A stretch of 50,144 nucleotides of DNA from Euryarchaeota archaeon UBA19 (GTDB lineage Archaea > Thermoplasmatota > Poseidoniia > Poseidoniales > Thalassarchaeaceae), in contig DAPQ01000058.1 in assembly GCA_002502175.1 (NCBI GenBank), forward strand, positions 1-50,144. Reading direction: 5' to 3'. Below, piece after piece: positions 1 through 7,936 of the stretch. The translations under genes and the position numbers were made by a program. The notes beneath the pieces are model-generated. The model did not search any database and was not told the DNA's origin. It worked only from the letters and a program-made list of their open reading frames with translations. How positions within the stretch are numbered: the stretch's first letter is position 1; every line of letters begins with the position of its first letter.

Positions 1-155
1 TCCTGCATCCTTTGCGTATATCCATCGTAATCATTAGAGGCAAATGGAACAAATACAACTCTTTCACATTCAGCAAAATTTTCTGACATTAAGTCACGGT
101 ACAATTCTCTGCGTTCATCCGTGCCGATTCCGCCACTTCCTAGCAGTGCACGCAT
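1..155 (-). CDS. Peptidase E-like (family S51) protein, N-terminal part only
   Basis: The first 51 codons of a leftward gene are visible before the window edge. The start is the ATG at 155. The N-terminus (MRALLGSGGIGTDERRELY) and a following segment close to VFVPFASNDYDGYT resemble the first beta strands of peptidase E / cyanophycinase-type family S51 enzymes, where a VLFVPYA-x-D-x-D-x-YT segment is typical. Family members hydrolyse N-terminal Asp-X dipeptides or related substrates in the cytoplasm. The catalytic Ser-His-Glu part lies outside the window, so activity cannot be judged. It starts 12 bases after the PAC2 gene stop on the same strand and is probably its last operon partner. Confidence 0.6.
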   Translation of the reverse strand, partial: MRALLGSGGIGTDERRELYRDLMSENFAECERVVFVPFASNDYDGYTQRMQ

Positions 156-167
156 TTACTTCACCAT

Positions 168-920
168 TCAGACGTAGAAGTCATCTGCTTCAGCGGGCAT
201 CCCAAGGTGTTCCTCGATAGATCCACTGACTTCGATACTCGCGAGTAATTTCCTTGCGGTTTCTTCAGTCGTGTCTAAGTCGATTCCAAGCGGCAAGCCC
301 AGTGCTTCCTCAATCCAACGCGCAAGTCTGTCCGCGGCAATGACATCTGCTGAAGCACCAACGGTATCAGCAACTAATGCAACTGCTGGAACTTGATGTA
401 TTGAAGACAGTGAGACCAAAAGCCCAGCAACCCCAATCATTCCTGCTTCGGGTTGAGATTTACTAACTTCGATATCATTGGCTTGGAGATTGCTACGTAC
501 CTTTGCATCTGCACAAATCACGTGGATAGCTTTCTCTTCAACTTCAGAAGCTAGACCAGCCAAGACCAGTAGTTGAGGAGTCGATTTTGCCATCTCCAAG
601 ATAGCCTGCGCAACCTCGTGTTGTCCTGTTGCAGTCATTGGTTGTAACTCACCAGTTACCGTCACAACATATCTTCCATCGGACAACATTACTCGATGGA
701 CTAGCATTGATGGTGGAGCGAGTAGTCCATCCTTATCCAAAGTAGAGTGAGGGGGCATATCTGGATGGAGTATTCTCGCAATTAGGGTCGAAGGATTATT
801 TTCTACCAATGCGTCAACAACCAACTTGCCAACATTTCCTACACCTGGTACGGCCTCCAACAAAGCCACATGTTCAGGTAATGAATCCCCAATCAACCAA
901 TGTATCTGTGCACGACTCAC
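168..920 (-). CDS. Proteasome assembly chaperone-like PAC2 family protein
   Basis: A 250-residue cytoplasmic protein of the PAC2 family (archaeal PbaB type), related to eukaryotic proteasome assembly chaperones. The N-terminal part holds the family hallmark, an EAVPGVGNVGKLVVDAL stretch, and a second glycine-rich GMIGVAGLLVSL segment sits near residue 175. The frame is open upstream to an ATG at 962, but I chose the GTG at 920. It overlaps the Nop10 stop in a GTGA arrangement and has a strong purine-rich Shine-Dalgarno (GGAGGAGG) just upstream. It belongs to the L44e-S27e-aIF2alpha-Nop10 operon, a gene order conserved in euryarchaea. A role in proteasome or other complex assembly is inferred from the family. 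Confidence 0.85.
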   Translation of the reverse strand: MSRAQIHWLIGDSLPEHVALLEAVPGVGNVGKLVVDALVENNPSTLIARILHPDMPPHSTLDKDGLLAPPSMLVHRVMLSDGRYVVTVTGELQPMTATGQHEVAQAILEMAKSTPQLLVLAGLASEVEEKAIHVICADAKVRSNLQANDIEVSKSQPEAGMIGVAGLLVSLSSIHQVPAVALVADTVGASADVIAADRLARWIEEALGLPLGIDLDTTEETARKLLASIEVSGSIEEHLGMPAEADDFYV

Positions 921-1129
921 TCGTCCTCCTCCTTTCGAGGAGTAGGCAATGATTCGATCCATTCGTCACTTCCAGCGTCTTCTCGCTGTCTTCGACGTGC
1001 TCCTTGAGCATCTTGTGGCGAGTATTTCATTGGTGCAGCGGAAGTCATTTTTCCTCCGCACTCCTTGCATTTTTCAGCAAGTCCATACTCGCCACAAACG
1101 GTACACCGTTGTAGTCTCGTTCGAGCCAT
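917..1129 (-). CDS. nop10: H/ACA RNP component Nop10
   Basis: A 70-residue protein with the Nop10 zinc ribbon at the N-terminus (C-T-V-C-G-x-Y-G-L near residues 9-15, C-K-E-C-G near 21-25) and the diagnostic APMKYSPQDAQGARRRQ stretch that contacts Cbf5. Nop10 scaffolds H/ACA ribonucleoproteins that guide rRNA pseudouridylation. The family is normally about 55-60 residues. The extra 10 or so here form an acidic C-terminal tail ending in RKEEDE. It lies between aIF2alpha and PAC2 in one leftward operon and overlaps the PAC2 start by 4 bases. The start ATG at 1129 follows a GAGG motif. Confidence 0.93.
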   Translation of the reverse strand: MARTRLQRCTVCGEYGLAEKCKECGGKMTSAAPMKYSPQDAQGARRRQREDAGSDEWIESLPTPRKEEDE

Positions 1130-1195
1130 CCCGATTCCTCAGTAGGCATGTCCGCTTTCAGAGGTCTTTGAAGTTGTAGCATGCATATTGGTGAT

Positions 1196-1984
1196 TTACA
1201 TGCGTTCGATATCGATTGAGCCTTCAACCGAAGCGATTGATTCAGTGGCAGCGGTTTGAGCCCCTTCCCACATTCTTTCGGCAGTCTCGTAATCTGGGGC
1301 TCTGATATCGACCCTATACTCTGGGGCGCCATCGTAATGACAGGTTAGTGTTGCATCTTCTTCGCCTTCAGCAACTGCTTCTGCGGCAAGAAGTGCATCT
1401 CGTATTGCATAAACGCCCTCTGAACCCCAAACTTCGATGTTGAACTGACCACGAATCTCAACAAATGGAGGTATGATATTCTCTACCGCTAATTCGATTA
1501 CCGTGGACATCCAATCTCCGCTAAAGCCATTATCGGATAATGCAGTTTCAGAAATTGCACATTCCTCTAGGGCTCCATACAGGGTTCCAAAAATCTCAGT
1601 CATCTCTTCTGAAATTTCAGTGGTTTTTTCTTCATTCCATCCAGTTCTTTCAGCGACAACACCCATAATTTGGTGAGCACGTTGTTCATTCTTCCAACTC
1701 TGAATAGTGTCTCTTCGTCGTTCTTCTGAGACACTCTTGATTGACAAATCAACTCGTTCTCGATCTTTTTTGACTCCGATTACTTTGGCGACGACTCGCT
1801 GTCCAACTCGAATGTGGTTACGTATATTCTTGACCCATCCAGAAGCCACTTCACCAACGAAAACGAATCCTTCACGGGAACCGTATCCGTCTAGGCTAAG
1901 ATAAGCTCCGTTTTCTCGGACATTACTGACAGTACAAACGAGTAATTCGCCTTCTTCAGGCCAATTATCGTTGGTCTCAGCCAT
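1196..1984 (-). CDS. eif2a: Translation initiation factor aIF2 subunit alpha
   Basis: A 262-residue alpha subunit of the archaeal initiation factor 2 heterotrimer, which delivers initiator tRNA to the small ribosomal subunit. Residues about 10-85 form an S1 RNA-binding domain (GELLVCTVSNVRENGAYLSL at the start, KVIGVKKDRERVDLSIKSV at the end). A helical middle domain and the C-terminal alpha-beta domain that contacts aIF2gamma follow. Length matches archaeal homologues (about 260-270). It sits 16 bases downstream of rps27e and 66 bases upstream of nop10, as in other euryarchaea. Confidence 0.95.
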   Translation of the reverse strand: MAETNDNWPEEGELLVCTVSNVRENGAYLSLDGYGSREGFVFVGEVASGWVKNIRNHIRVGQRVVAKVIGVKKDRERVDLSIKSVSEERRRDTIQSWKNEQRAHQIMGVVAERTGWNEEKTTEISEEMTEIFGTLYGALEECAISETALSDNGFSGDWMSTVIELAVENIIPPFVEIRGQFNIEVWGSEGVYAIRDALLAAEAVAEGEEDATLTCHYDGAPEYRVDIRAPDYETAERMWEGAQTAATESIASVEGSIDIERM

Positions 1985-2000
1985 TCTAACGCAGTCCCCT

Positions 2001-2174
2001 TTACTCGAGGACGTCTGTTATTGTGCTTCCGACAAGTTCTGCTTTACCGCCTGCTGGACGGGCTAATGTAGCACCGCAGACCGAGCAGGGAATATGGGTT
2101 GACGCCCTTTCGAAGATTATAGCCACATGACCGCAGTCTTGGCAAGTTACTCGTAGGAATTTTGCATCTCCCAT
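2001..2174 (-). CDS. rps27e: 30S ribosomal protein S27e
   Basis: A 57-residue zinc-ribbon ribosomal protein. Two CxxC pairs (CQDC and CSVC) are intact, and the C-terminal GGKAELVGSTITDVLE is typical of S27e. The reading frame is open further upstream to 2288, but the ATG at 2174 gives the family's normal length and begins 4 bases after the L44e stop. It binds the small subunit. Its intact zinc site contrasts with the degenerate one in the neighbouring L44e. Confidence 0.95.
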   Translation of the reverse strand: MGDAKFLRVTCQDCGHVAIIFERASTHIPCSVCGATLARPAGGKAELVGSTITDVLE

Positions 2175-2178
2175 GATA

Positions 2179-2460
2179 TCACTTCTCCACGAGTTCAAAC
2201 TTCTTTGCTCTCTGTGCGGCAGGCTGGTGAGCCTTTCCAGTCTCGGAGCAACGGTAGAGTAGGTTGACGCGCTTGGTTGGCTTCTCACCAGAAGGCTTTG
2301 GACGAGGGAAACCTCGGTATCCAGATGTAACCTTACGGAATCTTCGCTGACCCCATTTTAATTCGGAAGCGCGTCGCTTCTTGACTCGCTCGACTGTGTG
2401 CTCAGTATGCTTACCAGCCGACGGGCTGTAGCGCATTACCTTACGTGGCATCTTGACCAT
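2179..2460 (-). CDS. rpl44e: 50S ribosomal protein L44e, zinc site degenerate
   Basis: A 93-residue L44e (eL42), first gene of the leftward translation operon. The start MVKMPRK at 2460 follows a GAGGTG Shine-Dalgarno; the longer frame to 2508 adds a non-homologous arginine-rich leader. KHTEHTVERVKK and GEKPTKRVNLLYRC are typical of the family. The zinc ligands are largely missing: the usual CPxC after the first strand is SPSA (residues 12-15), and the second CxxC keeps only its first Cys (CSET). This appears to be a zinc-free variant, of the C-minus kind known for several zinc-ribbon ribosomal proteins. Confidence 0.93.
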   Translation of the reverse strand: MVKMPRKVMRYSPSAGKHTEHTVERVKKRRASELKWGQRRFRKVTSGYRGFPRPKPSGEKPTKRVNLLYRCSETGKAHQPAAQRAKKFELVEK

Positions 2461-2555
2461 CACTGAGCACCTCAACGTCTTACGACGACGCGCCCACCTA
2501 TGACCCATATTTGATTGTGTCGCGAGAAGGCGGGCGCACTTTAGGGGCGAAGTGT

Positions 2556-2565
2556 CTTATTTTTG
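2556..2565 (-). promoter_or_regulatory. Possible TATA box of the L44e-PAC2 operon
   Basis: Read leftward, this segment is CAAAAATAAG, an A/T-rich block in a G/C-rich intergenic region between two divergent genes. It lies about 95 bases upstream of the L44e ATG and would give a 5' leader of roughly 70 bases. The call rests on composition and position only. Confidence 0.3.
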
Positions 2566-2615
2566 CCTAAATTGAAGATAGTCAATTCAAAGAATCTCCC
2601 CCCGCTCCACCAGCC

Positions 2616-3215
2616 ATGGTCTTCTGGGTGAATCAGGCTATCCTGAGCACCACCCTAATGCTAGCGGCATTCTCTATGTGGAGGATGGGTCCTGCCTTCA
2701 AGCGTAGTAAATTCGCTGGACCTATCGCATTAATCGGACTTGCAGGACTCCTATTTTTGCCTGAACAACCTCTGTATTTTGAGTCGGATTATCATCGCTG
2801 CGAGTTCATTTCATTTTGTAACGACGATGGAAGGGAATCTTATCTCAAAGTGGTTTTTTGGTCGTTACTTTCCATTTCTTCTGCATTTATCGGTTGCCAT
2901 ACGATAATCCGAGGCTCCCGAATATACTCAGAACGAAACCTCCCTGTCTTAGCAATTGGGTGGTTTTTCCTTGGATTGTCCTGGTGGACTATTGCCCAGA
3001 GCTCATGGTTTGCAGACGCATATAGTAGACTAGATGTTCTCGCCTGGATGGTTTGTTTCCTCTTTGGTATCGCTGCCACTGTATACCTATTTTTCCATAT
3101 CATTAGATTTACTGAGAAGATTACTCCAAAAGACCCACCAATTGAGCCACTCGACGATAATGAAAGACGTTTGGTTACTGAAATGATTAGAAGAAATATA
3201 GGAGGTGGAAATTAA
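2616..3215 (+). CDS. Hypothetical multi-pass membrane protein
   Basis: I do not recognise this 199-residue protein. It has about five hydrophobic segments (near residues 5-20, 34-50, 80-100, 112-128 and 138-162). Between the first two pairs lies a loop with two cysteines (about residues 61-70), and the C-terminal tail is charged. It begins with ATG at 2616, divergent from the L44e operon. Its stop overlaps the next start in a TAATG arrangement, so the two membrane proteins are translationally coupled and probably work together. No transporter or enzyme motif is visible. Confidence 0.75.
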   Translation: MVFWVNQAILSTTLMLAAFSMWRMGPAFKRSKFAGPIALIGLAGLLFLPEQPLYFESDYHRCEFISFCNDDGRESYLKVVFWSLLSISSAFIGCHTIIRGSRIYSERNLPVLAIGWFFLGLSWWTIAQSSWFADAYSRLDVLAWMVCFLFGIAATVYLFFHIIRFTEKITPKDPPIEPLDDNERRLVTEMIRRNIGGGN

Positions 3216-3586
3216 TGGTTAGTTTTGACTTTTCATTTGCTGGTATTGGATCATTAGGAGCAATGACGCTAATCGCACTGGTTTTCCTTTCGTACTGCTT
3301 TGCAATACATCTAATCGTAACTTGGAATCCCTATCATCGTCCAGTTATTCCTCTGGTTTCTTCTCTAATTCTTTGCTTAGGTCCAATGTTAGCAATGTCA
3401 ATGCAGAAAGATGGACACACTTCAATTTCGGAAATCCTAGAGGTAGCCTTCCTCTTTACTTCATTGGGCTTAGGAGTAATCGTGCTTTGGATGCCATTTA
3501 TTCTCGCAATCGTCACTTTTCAAATGATTATTGTATCTAGAAAAAGTCCGTCCGAAGACCCCCTTATGGAGATGTTAGATAACTAA
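3215..3586 (+). CDS. Hypothetical small membrane protein, partner of the preceding gene
   Basis: A 123-residue protein with three hydrophobic stretches (about residues 10-33, 42-62 and 76-106) and a short polar C-terminus. Its ATG overlaps the stop of the upstream membrane gene by one base. Both proteins end in an acidic tail with a similar plan (ITPKDPPIEPLDDN upstream, SPSEDPLMEMLDN here), so they may be diverged paralogues or subunits of one complex. I do not recognise a family. Confidence 0.7.
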   Translation: MVSFDFSFAGIGSLGAMTLIALVFLSYCFAIHLIVTWNPYHRPVIPLVSSLILCLGPMLAMSMQKDGHTSISEILEVAFLFTSLGLGVIVLWMPFILAIVTFQMIIVSRKSPSEDPLMEMLDN

Positions 3587-3692
3587 CTCGAGTTTTTGTT
3601 TGCGATATTTTGCTAGCAAACCCGTTGCAATCCTTTGGGTAACGCTCATAACAAGCCCGTCGGTCGCCGCGTTGTCCTCAGAGGTGGTAATC

Positions 3693-3881
3693 GTGTCAAA
3701 GGGAACTCCGAGCATGGGCAAGAAGCAAAAGTCCACGCATATTCGATGCCGACGCTGTGGTCGACATTCCTACCACAAGCAAAAGCGGGTTTGCTCATTC
3801 TGTGGCTATGGCGAATCCGCAAGATGGCGTAAATTCCGCTGGAGCAAGCGAAACCGATCTATGGCCCAGCACAAGAAGTGA
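3693..3881 (+). CDS. rpl37e: 50S ribosomal protein L37e
   Basis: A 62-residue zinc-ribbon ribosomal protein. The N-terminus SKGTPSMGKKQKSTHIRCRR and the CxxC pairs (CRRC, CSFC) match L37e, and the basic C-terminus is rRNA-binding. The frame is open upstream to 3600, but the family begins exactly at the GTG at 3693, which has GAGGTG a few bases before it. Both CxxC pairs are intact, unlike in L44e. It is followed by purF after 56 bases. Confidence 0.93.
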   Translation: MSKGTPSMGKKQKSTHIRCRRCGRHSYHKQKRVCSFCGYGESARWRKFRWSKRNRSMAQHKK

Positions 3882-3937
3882 AGACTTCGCTCCGGAAATG
3901 GCTAAGTCCTTACTGAATCAGCGAGAGACGATTCCCG

Positions 3938-5428
3938 ATGTGTGGCATCATAGGTCTCGTCGGGCACCCAGATAGTCAGGTAGGTTCGGCGCTCTACGAT
4001 GGCTTACTTGTTTTACAGCACCGAGGTCAGGATGCTGCTGGTATAGTAACCAGCGATTCTAGCAATATTTCGCACAGAAGAGCGAACGGTCTGGTCCGAG
4101 ATGTCTTCCGCCTTCGTCATATTCAAGCGCTTGAAGGTTCGATGGGACTAGGGCATGTTCGATACCCGACTGCAGGTTCCGCATCAGCCTCAGAGGCTCA
4201 ACCATTCTATACCAACTCACCATTCGGTGTAAGTCTAGCACACAATGGGAATTTAACAAACCCAGAAGAAATCATTGATACCTTACTTGAAAGAGATCAT
4301 CGCAGAATCAATACTAGTTCCGATTCTGAAGCATTACTGAACCTATTCGCAGCTGAAATTCAGCGTTCAATCAATGGCCGTAGAGGCGGATTAGATGCAC
4401 TTAGTGATGAGGACGTCTTCCGGGCTGTAAGGGCCATTAACGACACTGTCGAAGGCTCATATTCAGTTGTTACAATGATTACTGGATGGGGTATGGTGGC
4501 CTTCCGAGACCCTCACGGGATTAGGCCTCTAAGTATTGGGACTTGTGAAATCGACGGATTTACTGAAACTTTAGTAGCATCTGAATCCGTCGCTATGAAG
4601 GCACTTGGATTCGAAACAGAAAGAGATGTGAAACCAGGGGAAGCAATTGTCGTTAGGATGGATGGAACTAGAAGTACAAGGATTTGTGCAGATTTACCTA
4701 CTCATACTCCTTGTATTTTCGAATATGTTTACTTTGCACGCCCCGATTCTCGCTTGGACGGAGTATCTGTCCATGGGGCGAGGTTAGCCATGGGGGCGAG
4801 GTTGGCGAATCGTATTGCTGAAGAATTTCCAGATCATGCGATTGATTGTGTAATCCCGGTCCCTGATAGTGGCAGAATTGCTGCTCTTGAATTGGCTAGG
4901 GAGTTAGGTGTATCATATAGAGAGGGATTCGTAAAGAATCGATACATTGGTCGAACATTCATTATGCCCGGGCAGGCCATGAGAAAGGATTCTGTACGAA
5001 AGAAACTAAACACGATTAGACATGAATTTGAAGGAAGAAATGTACTAATTGTGGACGATAGCATCGTCAGAGGAAATACTTCCAGAAGGATTGTTGAGAT
5101 GGCTAGAGAAGCAGGCGCAAAAAAGGTCTACTTCGCCTCAGCAGCACCACCTGTGGTTCATCCAAATGTGTATGGAATCGACATGCCTGCAAAGCATGAG
5201 TATGTCGCTCATAATCGCACCTCTGCAGAGGTTGGTGAAGCGATTGGTGCTGATTGGTTAATCTATCAAAAACTCGAGGATTTAGTTGAATCATGTCTGG
5301 GTGCAGGAGATAGTCGTCTTGCAAACTTTGACTGCTCATGTTTCGATGGTCGCTATGTTGCAGGTAGAATCGACCAAGCATATCTGGATTCCTTAGAAAC
5401 CAAGAGAAAAGATTCTGCTAAAGCCTAA
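3938..5428 (+). CDS. purF: Amidophosphoribosyltransferase (PurF)
   Basis: A 496-residue first enzyme of purine synthesis, making phosphoribosylamine from PRPP and glutamine in the cytoplasm. MCGIIGLVG places the N-terminal nucleophile Cys directly after Met, so there is no propeptide. The glutaminase domain fills about residues 1-230 (LQHRGQDAAGI, GHVRYPTAGS, SLAHNGNLTN). The phosphoribosyltransferase domain follows, with the PRPP loop NVLIVDDSIVRGNTS near residue 370. Cysteines in TPCIFEYVYFARPDS and the C-terminal FDCSCFDG lie where iron-sulfur ligands occur in some PurF enzymes; whether a cluster forms is uncertain. Confidence 0.96.
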   Translation: MCGIIGLVGHPDSQVGSALYDGLLVLQHRGQDAAGIVTSDSSNISHRRANGLVRDVFRLRHIQALEGSMGLGHVRYPTAGSASASEAQPFYTNSPFGVSLAHNGNLTNPEEIIDTLLERDHRRINTSSDSEALLNLFAAEIQRSINGRRGGLDALSDEDVFRAVRAINDTVEGSYSVVTMITGWGMVAFRDPHGIRPLSIGTCEIDGFTETLVASESVAMKALGFETERDVKPGEAIVVRMDGTRSTRICADLPTHTPCIFEYVYFARPDSRLDGVSVHGARLAMGARLANRIAEEFPDHAIDCVIPVPDSGRIAALELARELGVSYREGFVKNRYIGRTFIMPGQAMRKDSVRKKLNTIRHEFEGRNVLIVDDSIVRGNTSRRIVEMAREAGAKKVYFASAAPPVVHPNVYGIDMPAKHEYVAHNRTSAEVGEAIGADWLIYQKLEDLVESCLGAGDSRLANFDCSCFDGRYVAGRIDQAYLDSLETKRKDSAKA

Positions 5429-5494
5429 ATTTGGGTAATTTTCACTCGTCCATTTACCCGGCATTGTGAAAACCACTAACTCTGGGTTGAGGTT

Positions 5495-7003
5495 GTGAAG
5501 ATTGACAGTTTGCCGACAATCGAGGCCTTTGCCGAGATTGAAATGCTTGAGGATGTGATATCTTCCTGTGTGCTCGGCAACTCTCGCTTTGCAGTAGGTA
5601 CTATCAACGGTAAACTGCAAATTTTTGAGATAGATAATCTACTACAGGATGCCGATTTTGATTCGGCAATTATCTCAATAATCGAATCGGATGAGGAAGT
5701 TATCGCAGCATCGACTACAGGTCTAATTAAGTCACTGAATGAATCTCCTAGTTGGCACCATGAAATCCAATCAGGAATTGAACATATGATCTCTTTAGGG
5801 GATATGATCTGTATATCAGACACCTCTGGATCGATTATCTTCCTTAACTCAAAAGGAGATAATGAAAGAACTCAATCTCATGGAGATGTAGATCGCTTGG
5901 CACATTCTGTTGATGGTGGTTATTTTGCAATCGCAAAAACAGATGGGACTTTACTACTATCAAGCAAATCCGGAGAAATTCTACAAGAATCCCTTGCCGA
6001 TTCTGAAGATGTTGAAACTATCTCGCAAATTTGTTTCCGGTCAGATGGTATTCTTCTAGCCTGTCGAGATTCTCTGGGTATGACACTAGACGAACGACCC
6101 GAAAATCGTCTAGAGTGTTGGCACCCTCAGAGGGGACTTCTGCATACCACTGAGTTACCAGCCATGGCAACTAGCATTCTTGCAACCGAGGATGGTGCAA
6201 TAGTCGGTTGTCAAAATGGAGCGATATTACGATTTAGAATTGGTAAGGATGTAGAGGAGTTACTAATTGTTGAAAATTCGGTTTCTTCAATAATCCAGTG
6301 GGATCAAGATTTGATTATTGGTACTTGGTTTAATGCAATGAGGATATCATCTAGTGGTGAACTAATCTGGTCCTATGAGCATGATGGTTTAGTTAGTGAA
6401 GTTCTGGCAATTAGTTCAGATTTAATCACAGTTATTGGTCGATCACCAGCGGGTCAAAACCCCGCATCGGTTGTTTTACTTGAACCGAATTCCGAACCAA
6501 TAATGCCCGAGGACGAGTCATTTGTCTATGAGTTTAGCAAGGATGCCCCAAATCAGTTTGCAGGTGGCTTGAGTGATGAAGAGATTGCCAAAGCAGAAGC
6601 ACCTCCTCTTCCATCCATAGAAACTAATGAATTAATGAATGCACTGGATGAGGAATTAGAGTATATCGAAGAAGAGAAAGTCATTTCTGAGGCTGATTTA
6701 TTAGAAGATTTATCCGCATCTGCAAAAGCGATTAATCTTCCACCTATTGCAGATGCTGGTGAGGATAAAACCATCTCAGCCGAAGAGGACAATACCGCAA
6801 CTATTCTGCTTGATGGTTCGAGATCATACGACCCAGATGGAAAAATTCAGTCTTATGCTTGGCAGGACTCAAAGGGCAATGTAATAGGCGACTCAGCTCA
6901 AGTTAGAGTTCGGCTGCCTTTGGGAACTCATCCGTTTGAACTAACCGTTGTCGACGATAAAGGAGCGGCCACAAAAGCCATGGTTACAATTAGGATTCAA
7001 TAA
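5495..7003 (+). CDS. Beta-propeller protein with C-terminal PKD domain
   Basis: A 502-residue protein whose first 340 or so residues contain repeated strand patterns of a WD40/PQQ-like beta-propeller (NSRFAVGTINGKLQIFEI, GGYFAIAKTDGTLLLSSKSG, DGAIVGCQNGAILRFRIG). A low-complexity acidic linker (about 340-415) follows, then a PKD domain (PPIADAGEDK ... LDGSRSYDPDGKI ... LTVVDDKGA) at about 415-502. There is no signal peptide or membrane segment, which is odd because PKD domains are usually extracellular. The start is GTG at 5495; its Shine-Dalgarno is weak. Function is unknown. It is convergent with etfA. Confidence 0.75.
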   Translation: MKIDSLPTIEAFAEIEMLEDVISSCVLGNSRFAVGTINGKLQIFEIDNLLQDADFDSAIISIIESDEEVIAASTTGLIKSLNESPSWHHEIQSGIEHMISLGDMICISDTSGSIIFLNSKGDNERTQSHGDVDRLAHSVDGGYFAIAKTDGTLLLSSKSGEILQESLADSEDVETISQICFRSDGILLACRDSLGMTLDERPENRLECWHPQRGLLHTTELPAMATSILATEDGAIVGCQNGAILRFRIGKDVEELLIVENSVSSIIQWDQDLIIGTWFNAMRISSSGELIWSYEHDGLVSEVLAISSDLITVIGRSPAGQNPASVVLLEPNSEPIMPEDESFVYEFSKDAPNQFAGGLSDEEIAKAEAPPLPSIETNELMNALDEELEYIEEEKVISEADLLEDLSASAKAINLPPIADAGEDKTISAEEDNTATILLDGSRSYDPDGKIQSYAWQDSKGNVIGDSAQVRVRLPLGTHPFELTVVDDKGAATKAMVTIRIQ

Positions 7004-7009
7004 ACCCAT

Positions 7010-7924
7010 TCAAAGCGCCGCTAAGGCTGATTTGAGGGCAGGAACCGCTTCTTCCCAAGTAGCGACGATTCCGTAGTCTGCAACGCCGAAAATAGGTGCG
7101 TCAGGATCCTTATTTATCGCTACGATATACTTTGATGAACGCATTCCTGCGAGATGTTGAATCGCGCCTGAAATACCTACTGCGATGTATAGTGAAGGTG
7201 TAACGGTCTTTCCTGTTTGTCCAACTTGCATACTGTGAGGCATTCCCCACTCGTCAACAACAGCTCTACTCGCTCCAACTGCGGCCCCAATCAAGTCGGC
7301 AACTTCATCAAGATGTGAGAAATTTTCTTTTTGTCCGATACCTCTTCCACCAGAGATAATGATATCAGCTTCTGATACATCGAGTCTTTCGCTAGCCTTC
7401 GAGATGGCCTCTTTGACAGCAATAGAAACATCCGCACTTTGGTCGACGACGTTTACAGAAGCACTGCCGCCCGAACCCGCAGCGTCGAATGCGTTTGCTC
7501 TCAATGTAATCACACAATCACCTGAGACCGTAGAAGTTTCAACTGCCTTTCCAGAATATATTGGGCGAGTGATGGTAATTCCTGAGGCTAGGCCAGTGGC
7601 GTCTTGGATAATTGGAATCCCTTTCTTTGCCGCCACTCTTGAAGCGACTTCACGCCCAATCGATGTAGCTCCAGCAATTACTACTCCAGAGCACTGTGGA
7701 GAAATTGCACTAGCCCATGCACCACCATCGAATGTTGAGAAGCAATCGCCTACTACCGAGACGACCTTTGAGACTCCATCTATGCTTGCTGCATCTTCTG
7801 CCCCTATACCTCCGGGAACTACGACGGTAGGTACGGCTCCGAGCGAACTTGCAGCTCCTACTAGTTGCGCGGTGATTGGGTGGATTGAGTTGCCTGAAGT
7901 TTCTGCGATTATTGTACATTCCAT
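7010..7924 (-). CDS. etfA: Electron transfer flavoprotein subunit alpha
   Basis: A 304-residue FAD-binding subunit of the ETF heterodimer, which accepts electrons from acyl-CoA dehydrogenases. The C-terminal FAD domain is clear: ISGGRGIG, GASRAVVDEWG, VGQTGKTVTPSLYIAVGISGA and YIVAINKDPDAPIFGVADYG. It is the second gene of an etfB-etfA pair (12-base gap) just downstream of an acyl-CoA dehydrogenase. No ETF:quinone oxidoreductase is in the window. Confidence 0.95.
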   Translation of the reverse strand: MECTIIAETSGNSIHPITAQLVGAASSLGAVPTVVVPGGIGAEDAASIDGVSKVVSVVGDCFSTFDGGAWASAISPQCSGVVIAGATSIGREVASRVAAKKGIPIIQDATGLASGITITRPIYSGKAVETSTVSGDCVITLRANAFDAAGSGGSASVNVVDQSADVSIAVKEAISKASERLDVSEADIIISGGRGIGQKENFSHLDEVADLIGAAVGASRAVVDEWGMPHSMQVGQTGKTVTPSLYIAVGISGAIQHLAGMRSSKYIVAINKDPDAPIFGVADYGIVATWEEAVPALKSALAAL

Positions 7925-7936
7925 ACTTTCTCCTCC

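Noticed and set aside
1045..1332. Leftward frame bridging aIF2alpha and nop10
   Set aside because: It overlaps two strongly supported genes in another frame and has no family features.
3757..3975. Frame between L37e and purF on the plus strand
   Set aside because: It overlaps both genes out of frame; the true gap of 56 bases has no room for a gene.
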